Below, piece by piece: positions 1-10,229 of a stretch of DNA of 64,000 nucleotides. Source of the DNA: Crotalaria pallida (taxonomy: Eukaryota > Streptophyta > Magnoliopsida > Fabales > Fabaceae); NCBI GenBank assembly GCA_037953625.1, contig CM075656.1:75845001-75909000 (forward strand), in the 5' to 3' direction. Every line of letters begins with the position of its first letter. Position 1 is the first letter of the stretch. The translations under genes were made by a program, and so were the position numbers. The notes under the pieces were generated by a model. It did not search any database, was not told the DNA's origin, and worked only from the letters and a program-made list of their open reading frames with translations.

Positions 1-565
1 TACTTATTTAATGCTTATCAAAACTGAAAAAATAAGAAGGATAAAATTGAATCTTGAAAATATGATTAAGCCTAAATTATTATTTTTTTTTTTTAAAAAA
101 AAAACGCGTATAAAGTTACTAAGAGTTGCAAGGAGCAAAGATGGACTAGCCAAGGTGTATCAAAAATTACTTATTAGAGTTGGTCAACGAAAGTGTTGCT
201 ATTTTTGTGCTTTAATAAATTTTAACCACACGTATTTCATGTGCTAAATTTGTAGTAATACCGTTCCAATATTCACGGTTGGAGAATCTCTTCAATTAAC
301 CAAAGAACATAAAAAGAATCTAACAACTAACCGACCAAAAACAAAAGAATCTCTTCAGCAACAAACCATTATAATTTATAAATACTGCATCAAAACATTC
401 CTCATTGCTAACCAAAAAATTAACATTTTCTTTAAGGTGGTTACCCAGGTGAAAGCCTCGTGCACTGTGTGGTGGCTCTCTCTTTCTCTCTAAGGTTCTC
501 TCATTGCTCCTCCTCGCTTGTCGGTACCTGAAAAGGGTTAGAGAACCACCACAACACCACCCACC
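1..565 (+). promoter_or_regulatory. Upstream region and 5' UTR of the AMT1 gene
   Basis: No gene is visible in the first ~370 bases, which are AT-rich. A TATA-like element (TATAAATA) lies at 377-384, about 190 bases before the start codon, which would place transcription start near 410. A pyrimidine-rich CT stretch at about 476-500 would be in the 5' leader. The start codon at 566 sits in a good plant context (CACCATGGC). Promoter assignment is by position and motif only. Confidence 0.4.
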
Positions 566-2404
566 ATGGCAGCATTCACGTGCTCGGCTGACGACCTCCA
601 CACTCTTCTCGGAAACAGCACCAACGCCGCTGCCGCGGCCGACTTCATATGCCAACGCTTTGATGCAATTTCAAACAAGTTCGTTGACACCGCCTATGCC
701 ATTGACAACACTTACCTTCTTTTTTCTGCATACCTTGTGTTTGCCATGCAGCTTGGTTTTGCAATGCTGTGTGCTGGTTCCGTGCGTGCCAAGAATACCA
801 TGAATATCATGTTGACCAATGTTCTTGATGCTGCAGCCGGTGGCATCTTCTTTTACATCTTTGGCTTTGCCTTTGCATTTGGAGGGCCATCGAATGGTTT
901 CATAGGGAAGCACTTCTTTGGCCTTGCAAAGTTCCCTTCGCCGAGTTTCGATTATGGTTATTTCCTTTATCAATGGGCTTTTGCCATAGCTGCAGCTGGG
1001 ATTACAAGTGGTTCCATTGCTGAGAGGACACAGTTTGTTGCATATTTGATATATTCAGCATTCTTGACTGGTTTGGTTTACCCTATTGTGGCACATTGGT
1101 TCTGGTCTGCTAATGGTTGGGGTAGTCCTGCCAGGGCTGAAAACCTTTTGTTTGGATCTGGTGTCATTGATTTTGCAGGCTCCGGTGTTGTTCACTTGGT
1201 TGGTGCTGTTGCTGGCTTCTGGGGTGCTTTCATTGAAGGCCCTCGCATCGGAAGGTTTGATCATGAAGGTAACCTTTCATCCACAAGGATTTTAATTTTT
1301 ATGAATGCGTAACTGATATAAAATTACCTGATTGAATTGAAAGTATTCGATAAAATTGAAAGTATTTGATAAAATTAAAAGTAGTTGATAAGATTAATGA
1401 AATAAAAGCTCTTAGTTTAATTGATGACATTTTATTTAAATCTTTCATAGGTTTAATTTTACACTAAGTCGCGACATTTTTTATTTGGTGTCACTTGTAT
1501 CTTTGGAGTTGACTAGCTTATAAGATCCTCAAAGGTGTTGCTAAATGCAGACCGACTGAACAAAATACCTCATATGATGGTAATGTGTTATTTTTTTAAT
1601 GCTACAAAATTTCATGGCATTGCAGGTAAACCTGTCCCAATGAGAGGACACAGTGGTACCTTGGTTGTTCTAGGCACATTCTTGTTATGGTTTGGTTGGT
1701 ATGGATTCAACCCAGGCTCATTTCTCAACATCTTGAAGACCTACGGAGAAAGTGGCAATTACTATGGGCAATGGAGTGCTATTGGTAGGACGGCAGTGAC
1801 CACAACACTAGCTGGATGCTCAGCTGCACTCACCACACTCTTTGGGAAACGCCTCCAAACCGGTCACTGGACAGTCACAGATGTTTGCAATGGTTTGCTT
1901 GGTGGGTTTGCAGCAATCACTGCAGGGTGTGCTTTTGTGGACCCTTGGGCTGCAATCTTATGCGGGTTTGTGGCTGCTTGGGTTCTCATTGGATGCAACA
2001 TTCTGGCTGAGAAGCTCAAGTATGATGATCCACTTGAGGCTGCACAACTTCATGGTGGTTGTGGCATATGGGGGATAATCTTCACTGCCTTGTTTGCCAA
2101 GAAACAATATGTTAATGAGATCTATCCAGGGTTACCTGATAGGCCTTATGGACTTATAATGGGAGGGGGTGGAAAATTATTGGCAGCACATGTTATGCAG
2201 ATTTTGTCCATCATTGCATGGGTGAGTGTTACTATGGGAATTCTGTTCTTTGTGCTGCACAAATTGAATCTATTGAGGACCACATCTGAGGAGGAGTTGG
2301 CTGGATTGGATTTAACAAGCCATGGTGGATTGGCATATGAGTATCATGAAGAGGTACAAAAACATGCATTTGGGGCTGCAAATCCAAATCCTACAGCTGT
2401 TTGA
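566..2404 (+). CDS. AMT1: AMT1-type high-affinity ammonium transporter
   Basis: Two exons, 566-1268 and 1626-2404, separated by a 357-base GT-AG intron that splits a glycine codon; the product is 493 aa, the usual AMT1 size. It is a plasma-membrane channel-like transporter for ammonium/ammonia of the Amt/Mep/Rh family, normally a trimer with 11 membrane segments. Hydrophobic segments run through residues ~50-450. The AMT signature around DFAGSGVVHLVGAVAG and the pore twin histidines (H210, and H377 in AAQLHGG) are present. The cytosolic tail keeps the DLTSHGG motif; T465 matches the threonine whose phosphorylation closes AMT1 trimers in Arabidopsis. AMT1 genes are often intronless, so the single intron is a subfamily trait worth noting. 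No frameshift or stop is seen. The exact paralog (AMT1;1 against other AMT1s) cannot be fixed here. Confidence 0.95.
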
Positions 2405-2575
2405 TTCATTATTGTTGATCATTCAATATGTTATGTAGATATTGTACATATCTACTTGATTAATTGCCTAATGTTAACCTGAATCAGTTAAGTTGCTGCC
2501 CATGTTGAACACAATAACTTTATTAGCTACCAGTTGTATTAATATTCCTTTGGATGTTATTGTTTCTATATATTC

Positions 2576-2581
2576 AATAAA
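2576..2581 (+). other. Probable poly(A) signal of AMT1
   Basis: A canonical AATAAA lies about 170 bases after the AMT1 stop codon, a normal distance for a plant 3' UTR. The sequence from 2582 to 2957 holds no ORF of interest: AT-rich DNA with a run of T and C near 2855-2875 and AGCTTAT-type repeats. Confidence 0.45.
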
Positions 2582-2957
2582 GAGAAGTAGTATTATAGTA
2601 ATTAAAACACAAATTCGAAAAATATTTGCCCAAACCATGCATTTTTTTTATTTTTGGTCAACCAAGTGTTTAGACATACTGTTTTCTGTTCAGCATAATT
2701 AGCTGGCTAAAAGCTTAAAAGCTAGGAACTGATAGCTAATGGCAGACTAAAATTAGCTTATCAACTAGCTGATAACCATAAATGACTTGAGCTCCAAGCT
2801 TATATGCCATAAGTTACTCTCATCGACTTATCAAATCAGGGCCTGTAAACGATGGTTTTTTTTTTTTGCCCCCCCAAAAATCATTCTTAACCAAACAAGG
2901 CTACTAGCTTTTTTTGTCAAATAAGCTTGTCGATTATCTTAAAAAACCTGTTTCCAA

Positions 2958-3791
2958 CAGGGATGACAACGGGGCGGGGAATGCTCGGGGAGGCCTTTTC
3001 CATTTCCCATCCTCGAGTCTCATTTGCCCCCCATCCTCATCCCCATTCCCCATGTCGGGAGTAGATTAACCCTCATCCCCATTCCTCACCACTCCACGGG
3101 TCCCCACGGGGAACCTAACTTCAATTTGACCTCTCAAAACGACGTACAAGAACCAATATTCAAACAAGGAAAGTAAATAAAAACATCTATAAATTATCAA
3201 GCATATATATTATAATTTATAAATAGTATAGGAAAGTAAATAAAAAAAAAGAAATTACCCAATCTAAGAGAGCGGTGGAGCACGGTGAGAGAGCGGTGGG
3301 GAAGTAGTCGTCGAAGTAGTGGCGGAGGCGAAGCAGTGGTGGTGTGTAGCTGAGTAGGGAGTGACTGACTGGTGCGAGCGGTGCGGCGGAGCAGTGAGTG
3401 TGACCGACGCGAACGGAGCAGTGATGCGGCGTGAGTGAGCAGGGAGCTGCGGCCAAGAGATTAGAGAATAAGAGGAAGAAGTAGCGCATCAGTACAAAGC
3501 TAGGGTTGGGGGCAGTAGGTTTTCAACTTTCTTTATAATTAATATATAGGAAATTACCATAAAACCAATTTTTTTAACTATATATAAGTTAAATATTTAA
3601 GGGCATATAAGTAAAATAGGTGGGGACGTGAAACCCACGGGGACGGGAGAACCAATCCCATTCCCCGCCCCGAAATCCGTTCGGGGAAAAAATCTCTCCC
3701 ATCCCCGCCCCCGACGGGAAAAAATCCCCAAACACGGGTGTATCCGTTCCCTGCAGAGATCCCCATGTGCAGTCTACCATTGTCATCCCTA
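2958..3791. mobile_element. Non-autonomous hAT-superfamily DNA transposon
   Basis: The element begins CAGGGATGACAA and ends with the inverted complement TTGTCATCCCTA, terminal repeats of the hAT type. It is flanked on both sides by the identical 8-bp duplication GTTTCCAA (2950-2957 and 3792-3799), the target-site length of hAT elements. Subterminal DNA on both sides is rich in CGGGGA/TCCCCG words, unlike the AT-rich surroundings. At 834 bp it has no transposase; the 90-codon minus-strand ORF inside (3217-3489) resembles no known protein. It is most likely a deletion derivative mobilised in trans. Confidence 0.85.
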
Positions 3792-3799
3792 GTTTCCAA

Positions 3800-4155
3800 A
3801 CACACACAGAGTGTATTGACGAATCATTTTAACAAACCATAATTCACCACTCAAAATGATAATTATGAGACATGTAATCAATATTATTATAAATTTAGGA
3901 AGGAAATTGTACATTGTAAATTTCCTTATAAAGCTTCCAGCAACTTGCATTTGTTCGTGGATTCCCTCAGTAATAGTATATGCCATAACATGATGTATCG
4001 GGGGCTAAGTGCAAGATCTCAACCACTTCTAACATGTGAGGGGTCAAGTCATAATGATCTTAACTCACTTTCTTGGTAGTTGTAATTTTTTTTTTCCAAA
4101 AAAGATCTTATCTATAGAAACTAAGCTAGGAAGCATTACCTAGTTTAATGTATTA
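3800..4155. other. AT-rich intergenic stretch, nothing recognised
   Basis: No coding sequence, RNA gene or clear repeat boundary is visible. It is simple AT-rich DNA between the hAT element and the next MITE. Confidence 0.4.
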
Positions 4156-4443
4156 CTCCTTGTAGTTCTTATTATAGGGCATACTTAATCGAATTATACA
4201 TACAAAGGAAAATGGTTAGTTTTGTGAATTCTATGAGAATATATTGTAACATTATAATTTTACCCCCTCCATTTTACTTGGAAATTAAAGCTCACATTCA
4301 TTAATGAACAACAAAAAAACATAGTTAGTCAAAATATTTAATAAGGGCATAAAAGAGAAAAACAATTGATGATGCATATGAAATATAAAGTGCCCTATAT
4401 ATAGGACCAAAAATTTCTTCTAGTATATATACCACTAGAGAAG
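4156..4443. mobile_element. Stowaway-like MITE, degenerate copy A
   Basis: A 288-bp AT-rich element flanked by TA dinucleotides (4154-4155 and 4444-4445). Its interior matches the copy at 9622-9916 over almost its whole length, for example AGGGCATACTTAA near the left end and TTTAATAAGGGCA further in. The ends (CTCCTTGTAGTTC and its damaged complement) are a mutated form of the CTCCCTCCGGTCC terminus. The TA target and the CTCCCTCC ends are typical of Tc1/mariner-derived Stowaway MITEs. Confidence 0.7.
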
Positions 4444-5060
4444 TAGTTTCTAATCTTAATTTCTCTTCAAGAAGCGAGATTATTATTGTTCAAGATTTGA
4501 AACTCGGATTTAATTTCTCACGGTGTAATATTATCTATACGATGTAATGCATTTGAATGTGAAAAAATTAAGATAAAAAATTATATCTGAGTTAAGACCT
4601 GTACATTTATTTCTTAAAATAATTTGTTGAGATTTAAATTTTATATAATTATATTTACTCTATGAAACATATCGTCATTTCACAATATTTGTATTATGTC
4701 TCTTGGTAACAAAGATTTACATATACGAAGAATTATGTTTCTCATACTCATCATATTCATGTAAGACCACTAAACCAAGAAAAAAATGAATATTTTTTAT
4801 CGTTATGATTATTTTTTTAAAAAAATAATACCGATGATACGTTTTTTTAATGATAGAGATGTTTCTCAAGTTTTATCCGATTTAAATGTGTCCTACCTTC
4901 GAGAGATGTCAACTATAGTTTCTAATCTATCTAGAAGTGTTGGCTAAGGTGTCCCGGCTAATAAAAAAAATAATTATTTAATCGAATGATGAATCAGTGA
5001 TCGCTTGACAAATGATCCAGTAAATACATATCATTGTTGTATCAAACAATAAGACTAATA

Positions 5061-5188
5061 GCGTGTTTGGTTTTTTTTTTTTTATAAAATCAATTTTGGC
5101 CTCAAAATCACTGGAGCATAAGCAACTGTTAGTAACATTGACATTTCAGAATTGATTCTGGGCTAACTCAAAGCAAAACCAAACATGC
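5061..5188. mobile_element. Short inverted-repeat element (MITE) with GCGTGTTTGGTT ends
   Basis: The segment starts GCGTGTTTGGTT and ends AACCAAACATGC, near-perfect inverted ends, with a second inner inverted pair (AAAATCAATTTTGGCCT against AGAATTGATTCTGGGCT). Length is 128 bp with no coding capacity. The terminal word is common at the ends of small plant foldback elements. No convincing target duplication was found, so the superfamily is left open. Confidence 0.5.
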
Positions 5189-5189
5189 A

Positions 5190-6376
5190 ATTGAAGTAAC
5201 CAAACTTTGATATTGGGTCAAATTACTATCACATGAATTCACTAGATAATTTGTCAATTAATCATTAGTTTATCGAGGGGTAGTTGTGCAACCATCCAAA
5301 ATTCGGTTGCATGAAAGAAATATAAAAAAGAAACATCACTATTAAAACAACTCTGTTACATAAACATTGTATTTGACATCTGTGCGGAACACTTGCTTTT
5401 TTTGGCAAAAACTGGTGGGTCTTGTAGTTTCTCTTTTTTAAAGAACCCATCAATTTTTACCCAAAAAGGCAGGTGTCACCCCAGATGTCAAATACGGATG
5501 TCATTTAAACATTTTCCCTGTTGAACCAAAAGTAGCAAGGCAATTTTATACAACAGTGAGCACAGAGAATAGCTGTATTACCATACATGGTAAGAGTATG
5601 GTCAGGGTTAGTTAGGGAAGTTATTCCGATTAATTTATTGAGTAAGCAACATGAGATTGGCTTGGTGTGCACACTTTTCATCATTCAGATTCCAGTTTCT
5701 GATTTACATTGCTCTGCATGCCATGTTTTCCATAACACTAACCAACAGTTACATCAGTTATGATCGGGAGAGTTGGGTTGGTAAGTAAAAAAAGAAAACA
5801 AACAAACAAACAAACAAACAGAAATCAAAAATCAGAAATCAGAAATCAGTTATTCAGTTTGGTAGTATTCATCCATCTAAACAGATAGTGAATCCAGAAA
5901 AATCCACTCTCCCTCACGTTTTAATTTTAAGTACAAATTCTAAAGACACTTCTAACTTTTAAGTTCTAACTTCCATCTTTTCCTTTTCCTTTCAATATTA
6001 TGTCATGTCTTACTTAACCACATGTTAATGATATAATTGTATAGCATTCCAACTAGCTAACTATATATTCATCCATCTTCACTTCAGTGATCTTAGAATA
6101 TATAAAGAGAGTTCCCATGCATCCAGGTTATTAGAATTTAGAACTACTGCCACATTATCTTGAAATTGTACATGCATATTTAGTAAAAAATTATCTTTAT
6201 CTTAACTTATATTCTTGCGTAGCTATTCATTCGACTTTCTCTACTACTCATAGATAGTGTTTATCAAGATTACGTATCTTTCTTGTTCAGAGAAGAAAAT
6301 TAAACAAACTTACTTTATACTTTTTATCTTTTGTTTTGTGCAACACAAGCAGAGAAGAGACGTGTACATACAAGTT
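5190..6376 (+). promoter_or_regulatory. Upstream region of the response-regulator gene
   Basis: No gene is visible. It holds a simple tract of AAAC and AAATCAG units at about 5790-5849 and otherwise AT-rich DNA. ATATAAAGAGAG at about 6100-6111 is a plausible TATA region roughly 270 bases before the start codon at 6377. The leader from ~6130 to 6376 has no in-frame stop immediately upstream of 6377, but the extra 40 codons that would add are hydrophobic and unlike any receiver protein. Confidence 0.35.
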
Positions 6377-6987
6377 ATGGGAGGCCAAGACAAAGGCAAA
6401 GGTCTAATGGTACCTCATGACTTGACCACAAAGTTAACAGCACTTGTTGTAGATGATGATAAACTTGCCAGAATGATTCATCAGAGGATGTTGAATAAAG
6501 TTGGAGTTAAAAATCATGCAGTGGAAAATGGCAAAGAAGCAGTAGACATTCATTGCTCTGGTCAAAATTTTGACCTTATTCTGATGGACAAAGATATGCC
6601 TATCATGAATGGCTTTGAGGTACTTAACTAATACTCCAAGATTTTGCTAGTATACTATTATCTAGCTAACTAACTTATTTTGTTTTGTGTTGTATGAAAA
6701 GAATGATGGCATGATGAATTGTTGGAATGCATGTACATGTATAGTGAGATTCACATGTTGCATGTTTGATTTTGATTTAGGCCACAAAGAAGCTTCGGTC
6801 AATGGGCGTTCGTAGCATGATTGTTGGTGTGTCATCATCCTCTAAGGAAGAGGAAATACATGAGTTCATTGGAGCAGGACTTGATGACTACCAAGTGAAA
6901 CCTTTGACCTTTGATGTGCTTAGTTCAATTCTTGATAAGATCAATTCATCAAAATCCATCAAGCGAAATGGATGCAAGAATAGATAG
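6377..6987 (+). CDS. Stand-alone receiver-domain response regulator (type-C/ARR22-24-like)
   Basis: Two exons, 6377-6619 and 6781-6987, joined in phase 0 across a 161-base GT-AG intron; the product is 149 aa and is almost only a receiver domain. Visible receiver residues are the acidic triad at D26-D28, the phospho-accepting aspartate D71 in LILMDKDMP, a serine at the switch position (GVSS, about S99) and lysine K121 in the KPL motif. The protein would accept phosphate from histidine phosphotransfer proteins in the cytokinin-type phosphorelay. It has no Myb/GARP DNA-binding output domain and no long type-A tail. Wording around MDKDMPIMNG and GAGLDDY resembles the Arabidopsis type-C regulators ARR22/ARR24, which act as phosphatases for the phosphotransfer proteins; that assignment is by recollection. 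I chose the ATG at 6377 because the receiver starts shortly after it. Confidence 0.88.
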
Positions 6988-7052
6988 TCAGTTTTATTAT
7001 CCTAACAAGTACTGTATCTAATACGTAGTAAGCAATAAAACAGTATTGCCCT

Positions 7053-7160
7053 CTTGTGCATGCAACAACGTTAAATTTCGGGGCCAGCTGTCTCACCTAT
7101 TAGAGGTGCCTACAAGCCAGCGAAGAGATTATTCACTACGGTCATGGACCAAAAAAAAAA
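7053..7160 (+). mobile_element. Short poly(A) retroposon with 11-bp target duplication (SINE-like)
   Basis: A 108-bp insert ending in ten adenines is bracketed by a perfect 11-bp direct repeat, AGTATTGCCCT, at 7042-7052 and 7161-7171. Poly(A) plus such a duplication is the hallmark of LINE-mediated retroposition. I see no clear RNA polymerase III box B, so it may be a 5'-truncated SINE or a retroposed fragment of another small RNA. It lies just behind the response-regulator stop codon. Confidence 0.7.
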
Positions 7161-7171
7161 AGTATTGCCCT

Positions 7172-8219
7172 ATGTGAGTAGTTAATGTTGGACACGCTAA
7201 GGAGGAAACTCCAAATAGACCTCTTTTTCAACTCATCAATGAATCTTGCTACAAGATCCTTCTGCTTTCAGTTTTCAATTAGCACCAATTTTTAAAGTTG
7301 ATCCTGACACTTCATCAACCAAATCAGTTAACTAAGCCTTGCTATGGCTCTGGAACTTTGTTTTCAACTATACTTGTTATATATTATCTATATGTTGTTG
7401 ATGAGTGAAGGAGGAAGGACCGATTGTTCATTTTCTGAAAACTGATTTATATTTTGCATGGCCACAAACGTGCATAAACTATAGCGATGAGTTATCAGGA
7501 AACATTTGTTGGGTTTTTAGGGTGCAAACAACTGTACTACTTCACAAAATTGAGAAATTGTAATGCTTGATAGATTTAGCTGCACACTCCCTAAGTGCTT
7601 AATCCGGAATAGAATTGTAATTTAGAAAACATTTTATCAAGTAGTTGAAGTGTCCGAGATATCTAGGATATTCAAGATGTACTAGTCCAAGTTTTCAACA
7701 TGGAGTTCAAACTAGTTTTGTTATATGATGCTGATAACCAATTCCAAAAAATAAAAATAAAAATAAAAATAAATTAAAAACATGTCATAGCCATGTCAAA
7801 GTCATGAATAGTAATATTCTAGACAAAAATAAAAGACATATCAAAGTCATGAACAGTAATATTCTATGTCATGTCATAAAATGTCTATGCCATAGTCATG
7901 TCATTATCATGTCATATGCTTGTCTACTAAATAATGTTGCATGTAATAGTGAAAATATTACTTGTACTAAGTTTAAGTTGCTACGTAGAAGTGGAGTTTC
8001 TAAAAAATCTCCACGTAGAATAAATGTTGTATTCTAGTACTACTCTATGTACTAGTAGCATGATCAGCTTCTCCCTGTATATAAGAGAAGCACTTGTATT
8101 GTAAGTAGAACAAGTTACAACATAAATAAAAACCTTTTGTGTTCTTCAATATGTCTTTCTAAATTTCTTTCTTCTTCCTGAAAACTCTGGATCTGAAAAT
8201 ATGATATAGTAGAAGATTA
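7172..8219. other. Non-coding stretch with CATGTCA-type repeats
   Basis: No gene is seen. Between 7781 and 7915 the word CATGTCA(T) recurs many times and a ~29-base unit (TCAAAGTCATGAATAGTAAT and variant) occurs twice, at about 7796 and 7840. Around 8060-8150 a TATATAAGAGAAG box is followed by a T-rich leader-like segment, which resembles an LTR end or old promoter, but no matching partner was found. Confidence 0.3.
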
Positions 8220-8221
8220 TA

Positions 8222-9054
8222 TGATATCAGAATAAAGTATCTCCTCATATGAGGAGAGAAGCTATCTCCTTAATCCATTAATATGGTGACACATGTCATT
8301 TTTTTATTTATTTTTTCTAAAACAAAAATGGTTAAAAATATTGCTTAAACTTATTAAGCACCACATGAAGCAGAGCGAAACAGAGTTGAAAAGAAGAAAC
8401 AGTTTCCAGCGCCACATGAACCAGCGCTCAGCGCCACATGAACCAACATCCACCGCAAAACCAGTGAAACAGTTTCCACCCGCACACCCACCACCATGGG
8501 CCATTGACACCATTGCACGCCAGATGCCATCCTCATCATGAGCGAGCCGCCATCGTCACGTGCCTAATCCAAATCCCTAATCCCCTTTTTCTGGTCGCTA
8601 AAGGTGGCGGGTGGCGGACGGTGTGACGGTGCGATATATGGTGATGGGGAACTTGTGGTGCACCGGTTGAGAGGCAGGGTGGCACTATGGTGGTTGTTGT
8701 TTTCACTATCCTAAGTATTGCGTGAGTCTTCTATGCAAATATCCTGTTTTTGTTTCACTCTGCGTTTGGTGCAAAAAAAGAAGAAAAAACAACAAACACA
8801 ACGAACTATCTTATGTACATATAGCAAAGTGAATCAACAAAGATGATACTTGCGAGATCTACATGTAAGGATTTTGTTTAAAAAAAAAACCTATAGCTGT
8901 TAGAATTGTTAGAAACTGTATGCGTTAGTTTTGACAAATTTTGTTAAAAAAAATAAAAGAAATATATTATTGATAATTGACATGTGTCATCACATTAGTG
9001 GTTTAAGAAGATAGCTTCTCTCCTCATATGAGGAGATACTTTATTCTGATATCA
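8222..9054. mobile_element. TIR DNA transposon, ~75-bp inverted ends, GC-rich interior
   Basis: The first ~77 bases (beginning TGATATCAGAATAAAG) are repeated in inverted orientation at 8978-9054, with only a few mismatches; both ends contain the palindrome TCCTCATATGAGGA and the word ATGTGTCA/TGACACAT. TA dinucleotides flank the proposed ends, but a longer duplication is not obvious, so the superfamily is uncertain (long ends would suit a MULE, TA would suit mariner). The 8370-8720 interior is markedly GC-richer than its surroundings, with CAGCGCCACATGAACCA repeated twice, and may be captured host DNA. No transposase is present. Confidence 0.75.
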
Positions 9055-9621
9055 TATTGAATAAGTCGTAGTTATCCCAATCAGCTTATTAATCAAAGTA
9101 AGTTATCATGTTGAACAGTTACGCGAATAAAACATGACTAACAAGAAGGGATTGGCTAAACCTTGGTAGCAATTATAGGAGTTCATTTTTTGATCCCATT
9201 TATACATACATTGGGGGTCAGTGTATATGTATTTTTTTACATATATGCTAAGGGGTCAGCGAACTGAACAACTAGCGTATGTGTATTTATTATTATTATT
9301 ATTATTTTTTACACATAAGCTAGGGAGTCAGCAAATTGAAAAAAAAATCAGCTTATGTGTAAGGGGGGAGTCAGCAAAGAAAATGGGGGTAAAAAATGAA
9401 TTTCCTTGTTTAGTAGCACTTTAGTTGGATCTAATCAACTTAACCAACCTGATAAACTTGGTGGCCCCAATCAACCTGGTCAACAAGATTCTTTGGTGTA
9501 GCCATATAGTCCATAACAATTGTATTAATGGTTTAGAGTTAAGTCTGATTCTGATGCAGTGCAAAACTGGTTATACATTATTATCCAATCATGCAATGCA
9601 AGCATAAATAATTGGATGCTA
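9055..9621. other. AT-rich intergenic stretch, nothing recognised
   Basis: Contains a short TTA microsatellite at about 9288-9306 and a locally repeated GGGTCAGC/GGAGTCAGC word, but no gene. Confidence 0.35.
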
Positions 9622-9916
9622 CTCCCTCCGGTCCTTATTATAGGGCATACTTAACCGAATTACACATACCAAGGAAAGTGGTTGGATTTATGAATTCTAT
9701 GAGAATATACTGTAACATTAGAATTTTACCCCCTTAACTTTTCTTGGAAAATTCGCACTCATTAATGAACAACAAAAAACACATAGATAGTCAAAGCATT
9801 TAATAAGGGCAAAAAAGAGAAAAATCAATAAATGATGCATAGAAAATATAAAGTGACTTATAATTAGGACCAAGAAAACTTTCTAGAATGTGACCTATAA
9901 ATAGAACCGGAGGGAG
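9622..9916. mobile_element. Stowaway-like MITE, full copy B
   Basis: It begins CTCCCTCCGGTCC and ends with GGACC-like ACCGGAGGGAG, perfect inverted ends over about a dozen bases, flanked by TA on both sides (9620-9621 and 9917-9918). The 295-bp AT-rich interior has no ORF and aligns with the copies at 4156, 44476 and 45479. It is the least decayed member of this family in the window. Confidence 0.85.
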
Positions 9917-9918
9917 TA

Positions 9919-10229
9919 ATGTAAAAATTCTACACTCACCCATTTAAAGGTAGCACTTGATAGTTTTCTAAATTCAATATTATATGACAAAATGTACAGA
10001 TACTAAGACACAGTCACCACAAGATTGCTAAAACTTAAGGAGCTAACTAGTTCAATATCATCATTCCAGGTGCATTAAAGAAACATCGCCGAAAAGGGTA
10101 GGTGGTCCCATTCCCATATTATGAAAGCTCTGGCGAGTTGGGATGAAGTACCTACTTCTGAGTCACTCTGACCTTGTAACCTAACCATCCTCCTATAATA
10201 TAATCAAATTATATAACTTCATAAACCCA
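9919..10229 (-). other. 3' flank/UTR of the WD40 gene
   Basis: About 310 bases lie between the MITE and the stop codon of the minus-strand WD40 gene; they probably include its 3' UTR. No canonical poly(A) signal stands out on the minus strand. Confidence 0.3.

Noticed and set aside
3217..3489. 90-codon minus-strand ORF inside the hAT element
   Set aside because: No domain, low-complexity Pro/Ser/His-rich content, and it sits in a non-autonomous transposon.
8060..8221. Possible LTR with TATA box and a primer-site-like GATATCAG
   Set aside because: No partner LTR or coding sequence was found, and GATATCAG belongs to the inverted terminus of the 8222-9054 element.
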